Assembly (NCBI GenBank): GCA_037127255.1
Contig: JBANSL010000002.1
Coordinates: forward strand, 11,018,001-11,082,000
DNA: 64,000 bases
Direction: 5' to 3'
DNA from: Persicaria tinctoria
Taxonomy: Eukaryota; Streptophyta; Magnoliopsida; Caryophyllales; Polygonaceae
Position numbers and translations under genes: made by a program
The notes under the pieces: generated by a model
What the model was told of the DNA's origin: nothing
Seen by the model: only the letters and a program-made list of their open reading frames with translations
The model's database searches: none
Shown: positions 12,475 through 23,603 of the stretch, in pieces
Layout: each line of letters opens with the position of its first letter
How positions within the stretch are numbered: the stretch's first letter is position 1

Positions 12475-13182
12475 AGGTATGTACAACTGTATGAGCTAGT
12501 GATTATATATTTCCTAGGGAAATGTGTCACTTGAGCTTCTAGTTTTAGTTGCATCAGTAGTTGAAAAGAGAAGTTACTCATAGAAACACCCTCACATTAA
12601 TCAACAATCACTTTGTCAACCAATTGTATACAAGAATCTTCTAAGATATTGCACAGCTTAATTTGATCCACATATAGTAATCTTCTTCTTCCCCAGTAGG
12701 GTAATCTAAAGCATGCAAACCTAAAGGGGAAACAAAACACTAAAGAAGCAAAATACTCCGTAATCAGCAACAACAATCGATCTCTTCACAATAAATTAAC
12801 ATGTCGGAGTTGGATGCACCGGTCCCTTTTAATAAGCCTTGCCATTGTGACACAAGGCTAAATGATGGGTGGACACAATCTTAATGAGTTTTTCACTAGT
12901 GGTAGCTCATAGCCCTTCAAGGAATTCCCACAACTCCACCACGGACACCGTCAACAAGTGCCCACATGGCAAACAAACTCTATCTTGAACCAGTCCTGCT
13001 GCAGAATATACTATTCAGATCACTTTTATCATATCAAATTTAGCAACTTAATATACACACGCACAGTTTACTGATATTTACAGTATAGTGTCAACTGCCA
13101 AGTGATTAAACTTGAGTCCTGAGAGGGAGAAAAGAGTGAGTTAGTTAAGCATACCAATGAGTTGGCATTGTGCAGGCACACA
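12475..13182. other. Shared 3' intergenic region between CRM-A and CNL-A
   Basis: Both genes end here in convergent orientation, 708 bp apart. The stretch matches 32691-33453 in block B with small indels, so it belongs to the duplicated unit. It must hold both 3' UTRs. No other ORF is seen. Confidence 0.6.
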
Positions 13183-16100
13183 TCAAGTTGTTCTCTCAGT
13201 TATTTGTTCATCAATCTTGACATAAGAAAGGTGCTTAATCTTATGCCAATCTCTGCCTCCATTGCTGTTGCATCGCCCACTCAGAAGTGGACAACCAAAG
13301 AGACTAAATTTCCTCAATTGGGCGAGGTTTAGCATGACACAGTGTGGCGGCAAATACTTCAACTGTTGACATTTGTAAATAGATAACTCCTTAAGAGAGG
13401 AGAGGTTTCCCAGCCAGTTTGGAAGACTCAGTAGTTCGTCAAATTCTTCAATGCACAAGGATTCAAGTTGATTGAAGGACTGAAGCTCGCTTGGTAGAGA
13501 AATAGCCTTTGGCCACTTGTATAAGCTCAACCTTTTTAAGCTCTTATGAAGGTGTCTAAAACCATCAAGTTCCCTAAGCTCCTCACTGAAAGCTCCTATG
13601 TCCAAATACCGAAGGTTGGATAATTGACTTAGGCATTCTGGAATCCACATTTGCTGCGAGAAATGTGTTACTGCTAACAATTTCAGACAGATCAACTCCT
13701 TCAAGTCAGGGATTGAATCTAACTGGGTGTTTGCTAAAATCAATGTGTCGATGGACGTGCAACTCTCCAAGCCTTGAAGTGTGCTTAGACTCTTACAATG
13801 TGTAATTCTCAAAGTACGCAGCGATAAGAGTCCATCAATGTTCGGAAAAGCTGTTAGGCTATCACAGGACATTACTTGAAGAATCTCAAGAGAGCCCACA
13901 CTTTGCAGAGTCGGTGCAGTAAGGAGTAAAGGACAATTGCTGATTTCCAATTCCTTGAGGCATGGGAATACCACAATTGTAGACCCTGAAGGTTGAAACC
14001 AATCTTTAAGCTTCGGCATATCTCCCACACAGAGACTCTTCAATCGGGGGAAGAGGATTCGTCTGCTCGTCTCATTTGCTCTCCTAACATTTTTGTGATA
14101 GAAATCTAGTTCAATGATTTCAAGGTTTTCCATTCTATGAATCCTGATCTCCTCAAGAGAACCAAGTTGCCCAAGTGTTGGAAGTTTCGCACACCGGTAG
14201 CAAGAATCTAAATACACTGCCTTCAAGTTGTTCATGTCAAGGAGCCAAGGGGAGAATCTGTTACCTCCAAAGTTACACACCGAAAACCTTTTCAAGTTGG
14301 AGTGAGGATGTAACCCATCCATGATCTCTTCATCATGATAACTAACCATATAGTCTGGTTGTTGGTTATAGCGCCACCATAGCATCAGATCTTCAATTCC
14401 TGTTTTTGTTTTCAGACTAGCTTCCATGGCATCTTCCTTGCACCATATGTGCTCAAGCCCTCTGATTTCTATCTTACCGCTAAGGTGCGACAAACTCCTC
14501 AACTCTTGTATCTCCAATCCTTTCTTTTCTTCCAATGTAATTCCAGGAAGGGTCCTAAGGCAAGTCAGTTCTCCCGTCCCCTTCGGCATTTGCATTGACT
14601 TTGTCGCAAGAATATGCCTCAAATTTACCAACAAGGTAAATGTTTGTGGCAATTCAACAAGTTGGTCGCATTCTTCAATATCTATGGTCTGTAGATTAAA
14701 CAACATCCCTATGGACTTAGGCAAGTGTTTGATCGGATTCTTACGAACACTCAAGTATCTGAGATGCTTCAACCTCCCAACTGAACTCGGAACCTCTTCC
14801 AGGCGACAGTCTATCAACTGTAGATCACGCAACAATGTTGCTTGAGCGACCAAATCTGTAGATAAGGTAACTCGGGTACAGATTAGAGTGCGTAAATTAC
14901 TCAGTCTCTTGCCTTGTGGAAGGCCCCAAGTATTCCCGCCACATATTCGTAGATGATCATAAGTGCCCCCAGAATTCAAGCACGCATCCTTCGAAATAAA
15001 GTGTGCGAGTTCATGTACAAGATCATGCATACACAAGTAACAGCCATCGCGCTGATTATCCATTTGTAAAAGACCATTGGCCACGAAATCTGTTATATAA
15101 GTTCTACCAATGTCCTCCGTGCTCACCAATCCCTGAGCCATCCAAGCTTGGATCAATCTTGATTGAAGAAGGTAAGTGCCTTCCTTTATGGCGACGGAGC
15201 AATGAATGAAACATTGTTTCATTTTAGTGTCAGCAGGTAGATGAAGGAAGCTTAACAGTAGCCAAGGCATAATCTTGGACTGACCTGATTGCCATATCTT
15301 ACTTCCTGCAACTGATTGCCATTCGCTTTCGGTATCCATAGAACCCAACAATGATCCCAACGTTTTGATAGCCAAAGGGAGGCCACCGCACCTGCTCAAG
15401 ATTTTTCTCCCAATGCCCTCCAAAACCGACACCTGCTCTTGAGACTTGTTGGCAAGTGCAATTTCCTCGAATAATCTCCAGGCATCGTCATCACCTAGGT
15501 CCTTCAGATCATGAACCAGAGAAGCACGCATTACCGATGCAACTTTCGAGCTTTGAGTTGTCACCAACAGCCTGCTTCGCGTCAAACGCATCACTCTGCC
15601 CAGTGAACTTTTCACTGATGTCCATATCTGTTCATCTGTATTCCATACGTCGTCAAGAACAAGCAAATATCCCCTCTTTTCTTGTTGTAGGTGTTCTTGG
15701 AGCTTCGCTTCCATTGCACCTGTGTTATCTAGATTCAGTCTTTCCCCAGTTACAGATTGAATCATCTCGTCTAAAAACCTTTTCAGATTAAAATTATCCG
15801 AAACGGAGATCCATGTTCGCTTGCCGAAACTCTCTACCACATTTTCATTGTCAAAAACCTTCCTCGCAAGAGTAGTCTTTCCCGCACCTATCAACAACAC
15901 ACCAATTGTAAGATGAGTCATCTGAAATAATTAATCTGTGTTTAACTTTCAAGCATTCATAACTTTTTAATTGGATATCAGATTGAGGCTTATTATATAT
16001 CTAAACGAAGCTATCGATGAGTAGAACCGATATAGTTGGTTTGTCGGATGAAAGGGAGCTCCGCCTATGGCTAGAAGCATACATGACACATAAACTGATC

Positions 16101-16759
16101 TAATATATACCTGATCTTGCAACGATGACAACGATATGTAAATCATGACCGTTGTCTGGACTGCATAGCTGGCTGACAATCATCTTCTCATCATCCTCTC
16201 TTCCTAAGACACGCGAGGTATCGGGATTCTCTCGTATATTTGAGAGAGCACTTGGTGTTGGTAGGTTGGGAAACTTTTGCACAAGCTCGGCTAGTTTAAG
16301 TGTATGTTCTGCTTCTTTATAAATCTCGGATGTCATAGACAAAAACATCGACACCTTACGGGCAATGAACACATGCTCCCAAGACAAGAGTTTAGGTAAG
16401 ACCACCGCCTTCTTCAGACGAAGCATTCTCTTCATCAATTGTTTTCGGGTTCTTTCGTAGGCTATTTCATCGATCACATTGTCAGCAAAGATAACAGCAT
16501 TGTTGATGCTTCTCAGCCAGGTAAGCACGAGAGCATTCTTGTCACATTGGAAAGGATCAATGCTTTGGGCTTTGCATAGAACCTCTTTTAACCCGGAGAG
16601 TTCCTTTTCAAGGGGGTGTAAGTCTCCAAATATGGCGAATCTGAGGCCTGCAACTGTAGAGGGCTCGAATGCAGCATCGACAGCTTTCTCGGATACCTGA
16701 TCCACGATGCCTTTTGCCAATGATGTAGCTACGCTTACCAGAATGGCTTCCACAACCAT
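13183..16759 (-). CDS. CC-NB-LRR disease-resistance-type protein, copy A
   Basis: Two coding exons, 16111-16759 and 13183-15887 (intron 15888-16110, phase 1), encode 1117 aa, a normal CNL length. Residues 1-200 form an Rx-type coiled-coil domain with an EDVID-like FADNVIDE. NB-ARC follows: P-loop split by the intron (ARSGAGKTT, 214-222), RNBS-A (TWISVSDNF), kinase 2 LLVLDDVW (291-298, final W typical of non-TIR), RNBS-B (SRLLVTT), GLPLAI (about 385-390), RNBS-D (MKQCFIHCS), MHD (503-505). Leucine-rich repeats run from about 545 to the end. The family acts in intracellular pathogen sensing, with nucleotide exchange at NB-ARC. Oddity: the first Walker A glycine is alanine, whereas copy B has glycine. 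It may still bind nucleotide, but activity is uncertain. Compared with B it lacks about 14 residues before MHD and about 7 after it. Confidence 0.88.
15950..16075. repeat. Dispersed repeat inside the CNL-A coding intron
   Basis: This stretch resembles 51285-51410 closely (shared blocks CATTCATAACTTTTTA, TATTATATATC and AACGAAGCTATCGA). It therefore belongs to a dispersed repeat family that inserted in, or donated, intron sequence. The CNL-B intron holds different material. Confidence 0.55.
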
Positions 16760-17158
16760 CTTTTTTCACCCTGTATAGAATAGAAAGAGAGTGAGGAAGT
16801 TATTCAGTCAATGTACGTGAAACTGCCAATGGTTTAAGCTAGATTATTAAAGTTTGTTGGGACTCGGGATATAATCCGAGCGGGGTTCAATCTTAAAACC
16901 AATTCTTCACATTCTCAACATAGATCAACCCTGTAATTGTGAAATTATCTGATGGGTTATTAATAGGCTAAATGCAAGATGGATAGCACAGATATTTAGG
17001 TTTACGGTCATGCTCTCATCCGGACGTACACTCAGCTAACATTGGATATTTCCAGGGGCGGGAGCTGGGGGGTGCTCGAGCACCCCCTGGGGAAATTTTT
17101 TTTTTTTATATTTCCACTGTTTTATTTGATAATAAACAAATAAAGCTTACCTAAGGAA

Positions 17159-17163
<5 letters not shown>

Positions 17164-17236
<73 letters not shown>
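17164..17236. repeat. (AT)n microsatellite
   Basis: About 70 bp of almost pure AT dinucleotide repeat at the 5' side of the retroposon. Confidence 0.95.
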
Positions 17237-17241
<5 letters not shown>

Positions 17242-17290
17242 AAAATATATATAAATATAGATATAAAAGGTTAATTGGGTTAAAGGATCC

Positions 17291-17389
17291 TTGAATTGAT
17301 AAATTTAGAACGGCCATTCCGGGGTTCGAACCGGAGACCTGTGACTATTATCCACAAGTCCTTTCCGGTGAGCCATTCCGGAATGGAAT
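17291..17389 (-). mobile_element. tRNA-derived SINE, copy 1
   Basis: The 99-bp unit is flanked by a perfect 14-bp duplication, GGGTTAAAGGATCC (17277-17290 and 17390-17403). On the minus strand it has an A box (TGGCTCACCGG) and a B box (GGTTCGAACCC), the internal pol III promoter. It is related to the plus-strand copy at 39908-40034 (shared CCGGAATGG start and AAAGGACTT). There is no cloverleaf for a real tRNA. Confidence 0.72.
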
Positions 17390-17948
17390 GGGTTAAAGGA
17401 TCCAAGACCAAGGAAAGGCCAAAAAAATTAGAGCCGAGCTTTACCCTTTAACCCGTTCCTTTTGATCTTGGTTTGTTTGGCCCAGTAGAGTGGAGTCGTT
17501 TCTTGGGTGTGGGTTCGTTTAGTTCCGGATGATTTGCAGTCTCGAGCGCCCTGTTGTTCGAATTGAGCGTGGCAATGTTCGTGATTCTCGAAGATCTCTC
17601 ATCTAGGTGGGGGGAACGTCGTTGATCCGCATTTCCCCAGGTGACGCCTTTTCCGATGGGTTTCTGCATCTGTCTCCCCGGCGTTGAGTCGTCGTGTCAG
17701 TCCATCGACTTTCCCATGTTCTCGGCTTTCGCTGCTCCACTCGGTGTCCTTCGATTGTCTCTCTTCTGGCCTTCTTGCTGAGATCTTTTGTTTTCGGGTT
17801 AATTGTTTTAGTTTTTTGTATCATGACGGTTAGCCCGTCTGCCTCTTTCGACCTCTTGTTGCTCCAGACTTCAGTTGAAGTCTTGGACTACGAATTATTT
17901 CCTGTTCAAAAAAAAAAAAAAAAACTTGCCTAAGGAAACAATATGATC

Positions 17949-18030
17949 GAGTGGCTCAATTGGCAAAGCTGAAGCGCGGAGATTCACATAGAATTAGGGA
18001 GGTTGTGGGTTCGAGCCTCACATTTTACAC
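17949..18030 (+). repeat. tRNA-like A/B-box unit inside the hAT
   Basis: A box TGGCTCAATTGG at about 17952 and B box GGTTCGAGCCTC at about 18009. After removing the nested retroposon the A box lies about 120 bp from the hAT 5' end, nearly the same place as in the hAT MITE at 24777-25196. It is not a plausible functional tRNA because acceptor and anticodon stems do not pair. Confidence 0.55.
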
Positions 18031-18495
18031 TTTTATTTCCCAACATTTTAAAACCCTATCTTATTCTCTCTTACATGTTCGCTTTTTTTTTTTTTAGACG
18101 CCGCCAGACACAAGACTCAGGAGGCGAGTGCGAGGTGCGACCGTCGACCAGACCATCCAGAGGCCGGAGGCCTTCTCTCGTCGTCCGGCGAGCTCCACCG
18201 GCCGCCGCCCCTTCCGCACTCCAGTACTCCAGTGCCTTCCGCACTCCAGTGCCTTCCACACTCCGCAGTCCAGTACAGCAGTACTCCATTGCCAGATTCG
18301 ACCTTCGAACTATCTTCGACCTCGGTGGCTCGGTTTAACCTCTTCTCTTGAGTTCCGATTCAAAGAATCAAAGGTACATTTCCTAATTCCTATTGAACTA
18401 TTTGAAAGTTATATGGTTACATTTTCAATTCAGATTGATTTTCAATTCAATTTGATTCTCAAATCAATTTGAAATACTTGAAAGTTATAGGGTTA

Positions 18496-19427
18496 GAGCA
18501 TGAGCAACCATGGGTTTTCCTTACCTTAAGGTTGCTAAAAGGTAAGCCCATGGTTGTGGAGTTTACCTTGAGGTAAGGGGTGGGAAGGGTTTACCTTGGT
18601 AGAGAATGGTTGTGGAGTTTACCTTAAGGTAAGGGGTGGGAAGGGGTTACCTTGGTAGAGAAAGGTAACCTCTTCCCTAATTCCATTTTCCTTTTATTTA
18701 AATTTTTCTAATTCTCTTTTCCTTTTATTAAAATGATAAAGTAGGATCATCTCTTTTCCATTTAGATTTTTCCATTTAGATTTATTAATTGTAATAGTGT
18801 TTAAAATGAAATAAAAATATATTTATATTTCATTATTTTTTAAAATAAAATATCTCATTGGTTTAATTTTATTTTTTTCTATAATTTGAGCCCAATTTTA
18901 CCCTATATATACCCCATCTTGATCTATTGTAGTTGCACCTATTTTCTTAACTATGGAACAAATAATCCAAATACTCCACTCATTCCAAATATGCCTTTTG
19001 ATCTAAATCTTCTTAAAAAATTCTCAATTTCAAATGATGTTACAAATGCTTAACAATCCTCCAACACCCGAATATCCAAATTATACCCACATAATCCTAC
19101 CAATGTGTACAATCCTCTTTTTTATTTTAATCTAGATGTAATAAAATATATTTATATTAACTAATTGCTATTTTTATTTATTTATAAAATTATAAATAAA
19201 AATAACTCACAATGGTTGTAGAGGAAAGATATATAAAAGAAAAGAAAAAGTGAAAATAAATTTGAAAAGAGGTAAAAGGGGCTCCCCATGGTTGTAGAGG
19301 AAACCTCTTAAAAAGAGGTAGAAAAAGTGAAAATTATTTTAAACAAAAAAATAAATGAGTTGTAAAGTTGTGATAGGAAGATGAGAAAAAAATGGGGAAA
19401 GAGGTTACCCCATGGTTGCGGATGGTC
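18496..19427. mobile_element. PIF/Harbinger-like element nested in the hAT
   Basis: Ends GAGCATGAGCAACCATGGG and (inverted) GACCATCCGCAACCATGGGG. The 3-bp target duplication TTA is at 18493-18495 and 19428-19430. No transposase ORF; AT-rich interior with a 60-bp tandem duplication near 18548-18665. It splits the presumed 5' intron of the hAT transposase. Confidence 0.75.
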
Positions 19428-19509
19428 TTAGATGGGGAAATTTGGGGCTTCTTAATTGTTAACAGAATGTTCAATTTGGGGCTTCTTAATTGTTTATTAT
19501 AGGAGAAAA

Positions 19510-19785
19510 ATGGAGAAATTTGTTACTCGAACTAAGAATCCATCGATTCCAAGATCAAGTTTGGGGTCTTCAGGTCCTTCTGTTGCGCAGTCTCCAAATG
19601 TTATAATTGATGTTGTTCAAGATGATGTTGATAGAGATAACGTGAGGGTAGAGAAAAGAGTTCATTTGGAAGAACAGTGGGTTATTATTAGCGACCCGAC
19701 ATTACGAAAACCAATTGCAGAATATGATCCTTTGATTAGAGATGCTGTCATGAGAAAAGAGCTCGTTTGGAAGAACAGTGTCTGA
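19510..19785 (+). pseudogene. hAT transposase N-terminal remnant
   Basis: The ATG at 19510 follows a good acceptor (TTATTATAG|GAG) and opens 91 codons. The start MEKFVTRTK and the segment SDPTLRKPIAEYDPLIRD are like the beginning of the TTF-type zinc finger/DUF4371 hAT transposases (often annotated zinc finger MYM-type 1-like in plants). The GC-rich piece 18106-18372, ending at a donor AAAG|GTACAT, is probably its 5' exon. The zinc finger, catalytic and dimerisation regions are missing, so it cannot be active. Confidence 0.6.
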
Positions 19786-19868
19786 ATATTTATATGCAAA
19801 AATATTTATCGGCCTTTTGAGTTTTCAGCACCCCTGGCACCATTCCTGGCTCCGCCACTGGATATTTC

Positions 19869-20330
19869 CTTCTTTTTTTTTATAAGGAAAAAATTCGAGA
19901 TATCAAGCATGACTTTCGATAGGTTAACAAGTCTGTCGATGGATAATCCGTCAAACATACAATAAAAACCCAAAAAAAGTTGCAACAAACACACGCACTC
20001 TACAAGAGGACGAATCTAAACAAATCTAAAACGAGGAAGTTGAGTACACAGGAGAAGAATGAAGCCAAGCACAACGGTGCATCAAAACTCTACCTCGTGT
20101 GGTTAGTGAAGACGAAACTCAAAGTAAACTCCTTCATGAACACGGATGTGAACAAGCCCGTCCGGCCTCCGATCTAGCGAGGAGGACGGTGTCGGCGGTG
20201 CCCATGGTGGTTGTAGAGGCGAGGCAACGGGGCTGGATCTTGAAATTCATGGGAATCATGTGCGCAGGAGGACGGAGGGAGGGGGGATTTGGAGATCTCC
20301 GGATCAGAATGACGGGGGATTGGGTGTAGA
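19869..20330 (-). mobile_element. Possible non-LTR retroposon tail, reverse orientation
   Basis: A poly-T run is followed by ATAAGGAAAAAATTCGAG and a GTCTGTCGATGGATAATCCGTC-like block. These resemble 37811-37890, the 3' end of the retroposon at 37803-39347. The 5' limit and target duplication were not found. ORFs over 20100-20390 look fortuitous. Confidence 0.4.
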
Positions 20331-20402
20331 TATTGGTAAAGATTTGAAGTTTTTTCTAGAGAGGAGGGAGACTCCCGTAGAGTCACCAATGATAAGGGGA
20401 TA

Positions 20403-20645
20403 GGTGGATGGCGACAGTGACTCTGTAAAAAAAAATTGTAAAACCAAAGATGTCGTGAAAAAAAGTTTTTTCAGGACAGGTGTCACCATTGATAAGGGTG
20501 ATGGCAGTGATCTAGTAAAAACTATTTGTAAAAATAAAGTTGTCATAAAAAAAAAAATTGTCGCTACTTGTGTCATCACTAGGAGGGATAATGATCTCAT
20601 AAAAAATTGTAAAAAAAAGTTGTCACCATTTTTTTTTGTCATCAC
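20403..20645. repeat. Degenerate tandem repeat, about 95-bp period
   Basis: Three diverged units carry ..GTAAAAA..TTGTAAAA..AAAGTTGTC.., beginning near 20408, 20510 and 20595. Function unknown. Confidence 0.5.
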
Positions 20646-20814
20646 ACATGTATCGCCAAAGTTATTGACATGGAGCGTCAATGATCAAATTAAAGATGAG
20701 AAGGAAGGGTAATGGTTAAATTAAAAATGAGAAGGAAGAACAAAAATCATTTGGGGACATTTATAAAAATAGACATTTACTTAAATAGGGGTAAATGGAA
20801 TGGTTATTTAGCAA

Positions 20815-22260
20815 ATTAATCCTAGATTCATTTGATTTTTTTTTCTTTCAAAATATTCATTAAAAAAATTGTTTATTATAATGATCACACATTCAAACCG
20901 CGTGTTATAATTATTTTCGGATAAAACGCGGGTTCAAATCGCGTCTATATCAATTTATATTTTGAAAAAAAAAAACTAACAAGTGAAGCATGACTTCTTA
21001 TATACTCATTCTGTTAAAACTTGACGTTTTACTAATTACGCACGCTTTTTGAGGTGTTAAAAATTATCTAAAATATAAACTTAAATATTTTTTTAATAAT
21101 TTCATACTTATTACTATTCAGTATAAATTTGTAAAAGCAACTATAAAAAAGTTAATATTTTATATACTCCGTAGTTTTTATCATTCTAAAAAAGTACGCA
21201 TGAATAGTAAACGACAAGTTTTGAAGTATATATAAAGTGTTCCCACTTCCCTCCATTGTTGATCTGCCTAATTAATTGATTTAATTCCAATGTTGGTCTC
21301 TTGATTCGCTGGAGCCTCCGGTACTACGGGTGGATGAAACCATTCCATCACCTGCTCTATGGGTAAATAGTTTCACCCGCTCCACCCATCACCCGCAAAT
21401 CTCTTCACCCTCATCCGACCCGTGATGAATGATGCGGGTGGAGCGAGTGTCCAATGGGTAAAATAATTGTAGCTATGATTTTTTAATAAAATTGAAAAAT
21501 GAATAAAAGCTTAAATTTTAATTTACAAATACTAGAAATATGAGTTCGTGAAAGTCGAATATGTGTCATATATCACAATAACATGTTACTCAAGACTCAA
21601 GATTAGGGTTTAGGTTTTAGAGGCTTTATACGAAAAGGGTAAACTAGTAAATACACATATAAATTTTAGGGTTTAATGCATGTATGCGGGGCGGGTGAAT
21701 GGGGTCGCGAGTTAAATGGCCAATGGGTGGACTATTGGGGTCGCGGGTAGTGGGTGAAAAATCTTCACCCATAATCCATCAATCACCCGCCTCACCTGCA
21801 CCACCCATCACCCACTTTATTGCGGATTTTCGCCCGCAAAATTAATGCGGGTTGATTAGATATCTGCGGGTTATTTTCAACCTTAGCCTCCAGCATGGAG
21901 GAGGCTGCCTCCACTTCTTTTCTTTCGTTTTTAAGTAAAGCGCGGTTTAAAGCCCCCCTTCACTTGTTAGGTTTTTTTTTTCAAAATATAAATTGATATA
22001 AACATGGTTTGAACTTTGAACCCATGTCTTATCCGAAGTTAATTATAAAACGCAGTTTGAAACCGCGTTTTTTTTGTTCATTTTTTCCACTTTCTCCCCG
22101 TTTCAAAATTTAGGGTTTGTAAATGAAACGTGGTTTGAGACCGTGTTTCTCTATGAAACTTGCAAAAAAAGGAATATTTCTGTAAATATTTTGAATGTGT
22201 GACTATTATGGTAAATAATTATTTTTAGTGAATATTTTAAAAACAAATTCGATTCATTTT
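20815..22260. mobile_element. Long-TIR element with arms of about 170 bp or more
   Basis: The arm 20820-20995 pairs with 21960-22255 in inverted orientation (shared blocks AGATTCATTTGATTTTT/ATTCGATTCATTTTT, CACACATTCAAA, CGCGGTTT-like motifs, TATATCAATTTATATTTTG and AACAAGTGAAG). The right arm carries extra sequence. The interior holds a Stowaway-like piece (21003-21230) and a GGGT/ACCC-rich block (21320-21880) related to 8225-8665. No transposase ORF. The long arms suggest a MULE or fold-back element, but I found no clear target duplication. Confidence 0.6.
21003..21230. mobile_element. Stowaway-like MITE nested in the long-TIR element
   Basis: Ends TACTCATTCTGTTAAAACTTG and (inverted) TACTTCAAAACTTGTC are a diverged terminal inverted repeat. 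The layout and interior resemble those of the elements at 51437-51661 and 54556-54805. No coding capacity. Confidence 0.45.
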
Positions 22261-23350
22261 TCTTTACACATAAACATCAATTTTCTATATGTTTGACCAT
22301 ATTTTTAAAAAAAAAATTCTTTGGATACAATTATATATAAATAATATTATTTTTCATATGTTATAAATTTGTTTGATTAAATACATGCATAATTTATTCA
22401 TTTTTAAATACAAAAATAATATTTTATTAATAAAAATAAATATAATAATATAATCATTAAATGGAAATAATTGATAGAGAGGGGTATATTTGTAAATTTA
22501 ATTATAGGAAAAAAATTAGTTTTGGGATTTTATTGATAAAATGGAAAAAATAAGAATGAGATGCTAAGATAATGTGACAGAGAGGTATGGATTAAAAAAA
22601 AATAGTATTCCATAGTATCCCTAGCTAGCATCGATGGCATAAGAAGATGCAACCCTCTAATTACACTCCTCGCACATATTGAAAATGAAAGCACGAATTT
22701 GATTGTAATTAAGTGGTTAATTAGATCTATCTTTTTAAAACATGTTGGATGTTTTATTTGTTAATTTGTTTAATTGCAATAAATATATTTAAATTTTTTT
22801 TTCCATGTGAATCTATTTTAATTGATGTACATATATAACTCTTTTCTAATTAGTAATTAAATTGAATAGTACAATACCAAGTACCAATCTTTTCTTAGTC
22901 AAACCAACCAATATTATACTTTAGTTTTAAATAAAGTAAAAAAATGTCCAAGATTTAATACAAGATAAAATAGAGTAATAAACTTTTACAATTTGAAGAG
23001 GTTATGGATAGTCAATAGAGAAAATATTAAAAAAAAAAAATGTGAATTGAATTTCATGAAAGTATAAGATATCAAACTAGGGCATTAAGTATACCATAAT
23101 GTGTCATTATTAACACTTAAATATAATAATATTTCTTAAAATTTAAAATATAAGACATACAAAAAATATAAAGATTTTATAAATAACTTAAACCAAATTA
23201 TGAAACATATAAAACACCAATATGACATAAAATAAGATCGATCTTGATTAAATAAAGTTATAAAATACTAAAACTTAATTATATATCCCATGCTGTCTAG
23301 TACTTAAAATATCCTTTTCCATTTTATAAAAATAACACTATTTTTTTTAT
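22261..23350. other. AT-rich intron sequence, nothing recognised
   Basis: Very AT-rich with many short A or T runs. I see no ORF, clear repeat boundary or gene fragment. Confidence 0.5.
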
Positions 23351-23603
23351 TGCAAAAACATTTGGGTTACATGAAGATTAATTTCAATTGATCGGTATAT
23401 ATATGCAGTTATCCAAAGGAAGTCTAGCAACTTAAAATCTGAAAATTGCGAGGTTGAACAAGACACAAACTACTCCAGTCTCATATTTCAGACAGGGATA
23501 TTTGATCTAATAGGTAGACTTGGATTAAAAAAAAAGAAGAAAATCTTAGAATCCAATAGTGTGTTTTTAATGTATAAAAAATAAAAAATCAAAAGGCGCT
23601 TAC

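Larger units (their letters stand above)
17160..17924 (+). mobile_element. Poly-A retroposon inserted in the hAT
   Basis: It ends in a run of A (17908-17924). It is flanked by a 14-bp near-perfect duplication (CTTACCTAAGGAAA at 17146-17159 and CTTGCCTAAGGAAA at 17925-17938). Its 3' half (17600-17910) is clearly related to the reverse strand of 37803-38145, so they are two copies of one non-LTR family. No reverse transcriptase is present: it is 5'-truncated or a non-autonomous derivative. An AT microsatellite and a SINE sit inside. Confidence 0.7.
17053..19860 (+). mobile_element. hAT DNA transposon remnant with nested insertions
   Basis: It starts CAGGGGCGGGAGC and ends GGCTCCGCCACTG, typical hAT terminal inverted repeats. 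The 8-bp target duplication GATATTTC is perfect at 17045-17052 and 19861-19868. Inside are a sub-terminal palindrome (GGGGTGCTCGAGCACCCC), a tRNA-like unit near 17951-18025, and the N-terminus of a transposase near the right end. A poly-A retroposon (17160-17924), itself holding a SINE, and a PIF/Harbinger element (18496-19427) are nested in it. The transposase catalytic core is missing, so this is a non-autonomous deletion derivative. Confidence 0.88.
16771..23603 (-). other. 6.8-kb 5'-UTR intron of CNL-A, transposon-filled
   Basis: On the minus strand an untranslated exon ends TTTCAG|GTAAGC (exon edge 23604), and the coding exon begins after ..CTATACAG|G (exon edge 16770), 11 nt before the ATG. 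Copy B has the same two sites 3.0 kb apart (40602 and 37591). The intron holds a hAT with nested elements, a LINE-like tail and a long-TIR element. That the two exons are joined is an inference from conservation, not from a transcript. Confidence 0.5.

Noticed and set aside
14426..14845. 139-codon plus-strand ORF (and 34706-35113, 15456-15791, 35856-36110)
   Set aside because: Antisense shadows of the CNL coding exons; the same positions are open in both copies only because the sense frames are conserved.
17448..18472. ORFs of 72-114 codons over the retroposon and hAT 5' exon
   Set aside because: They cross the target duplication and element boundaries, so they cannot be one gene.
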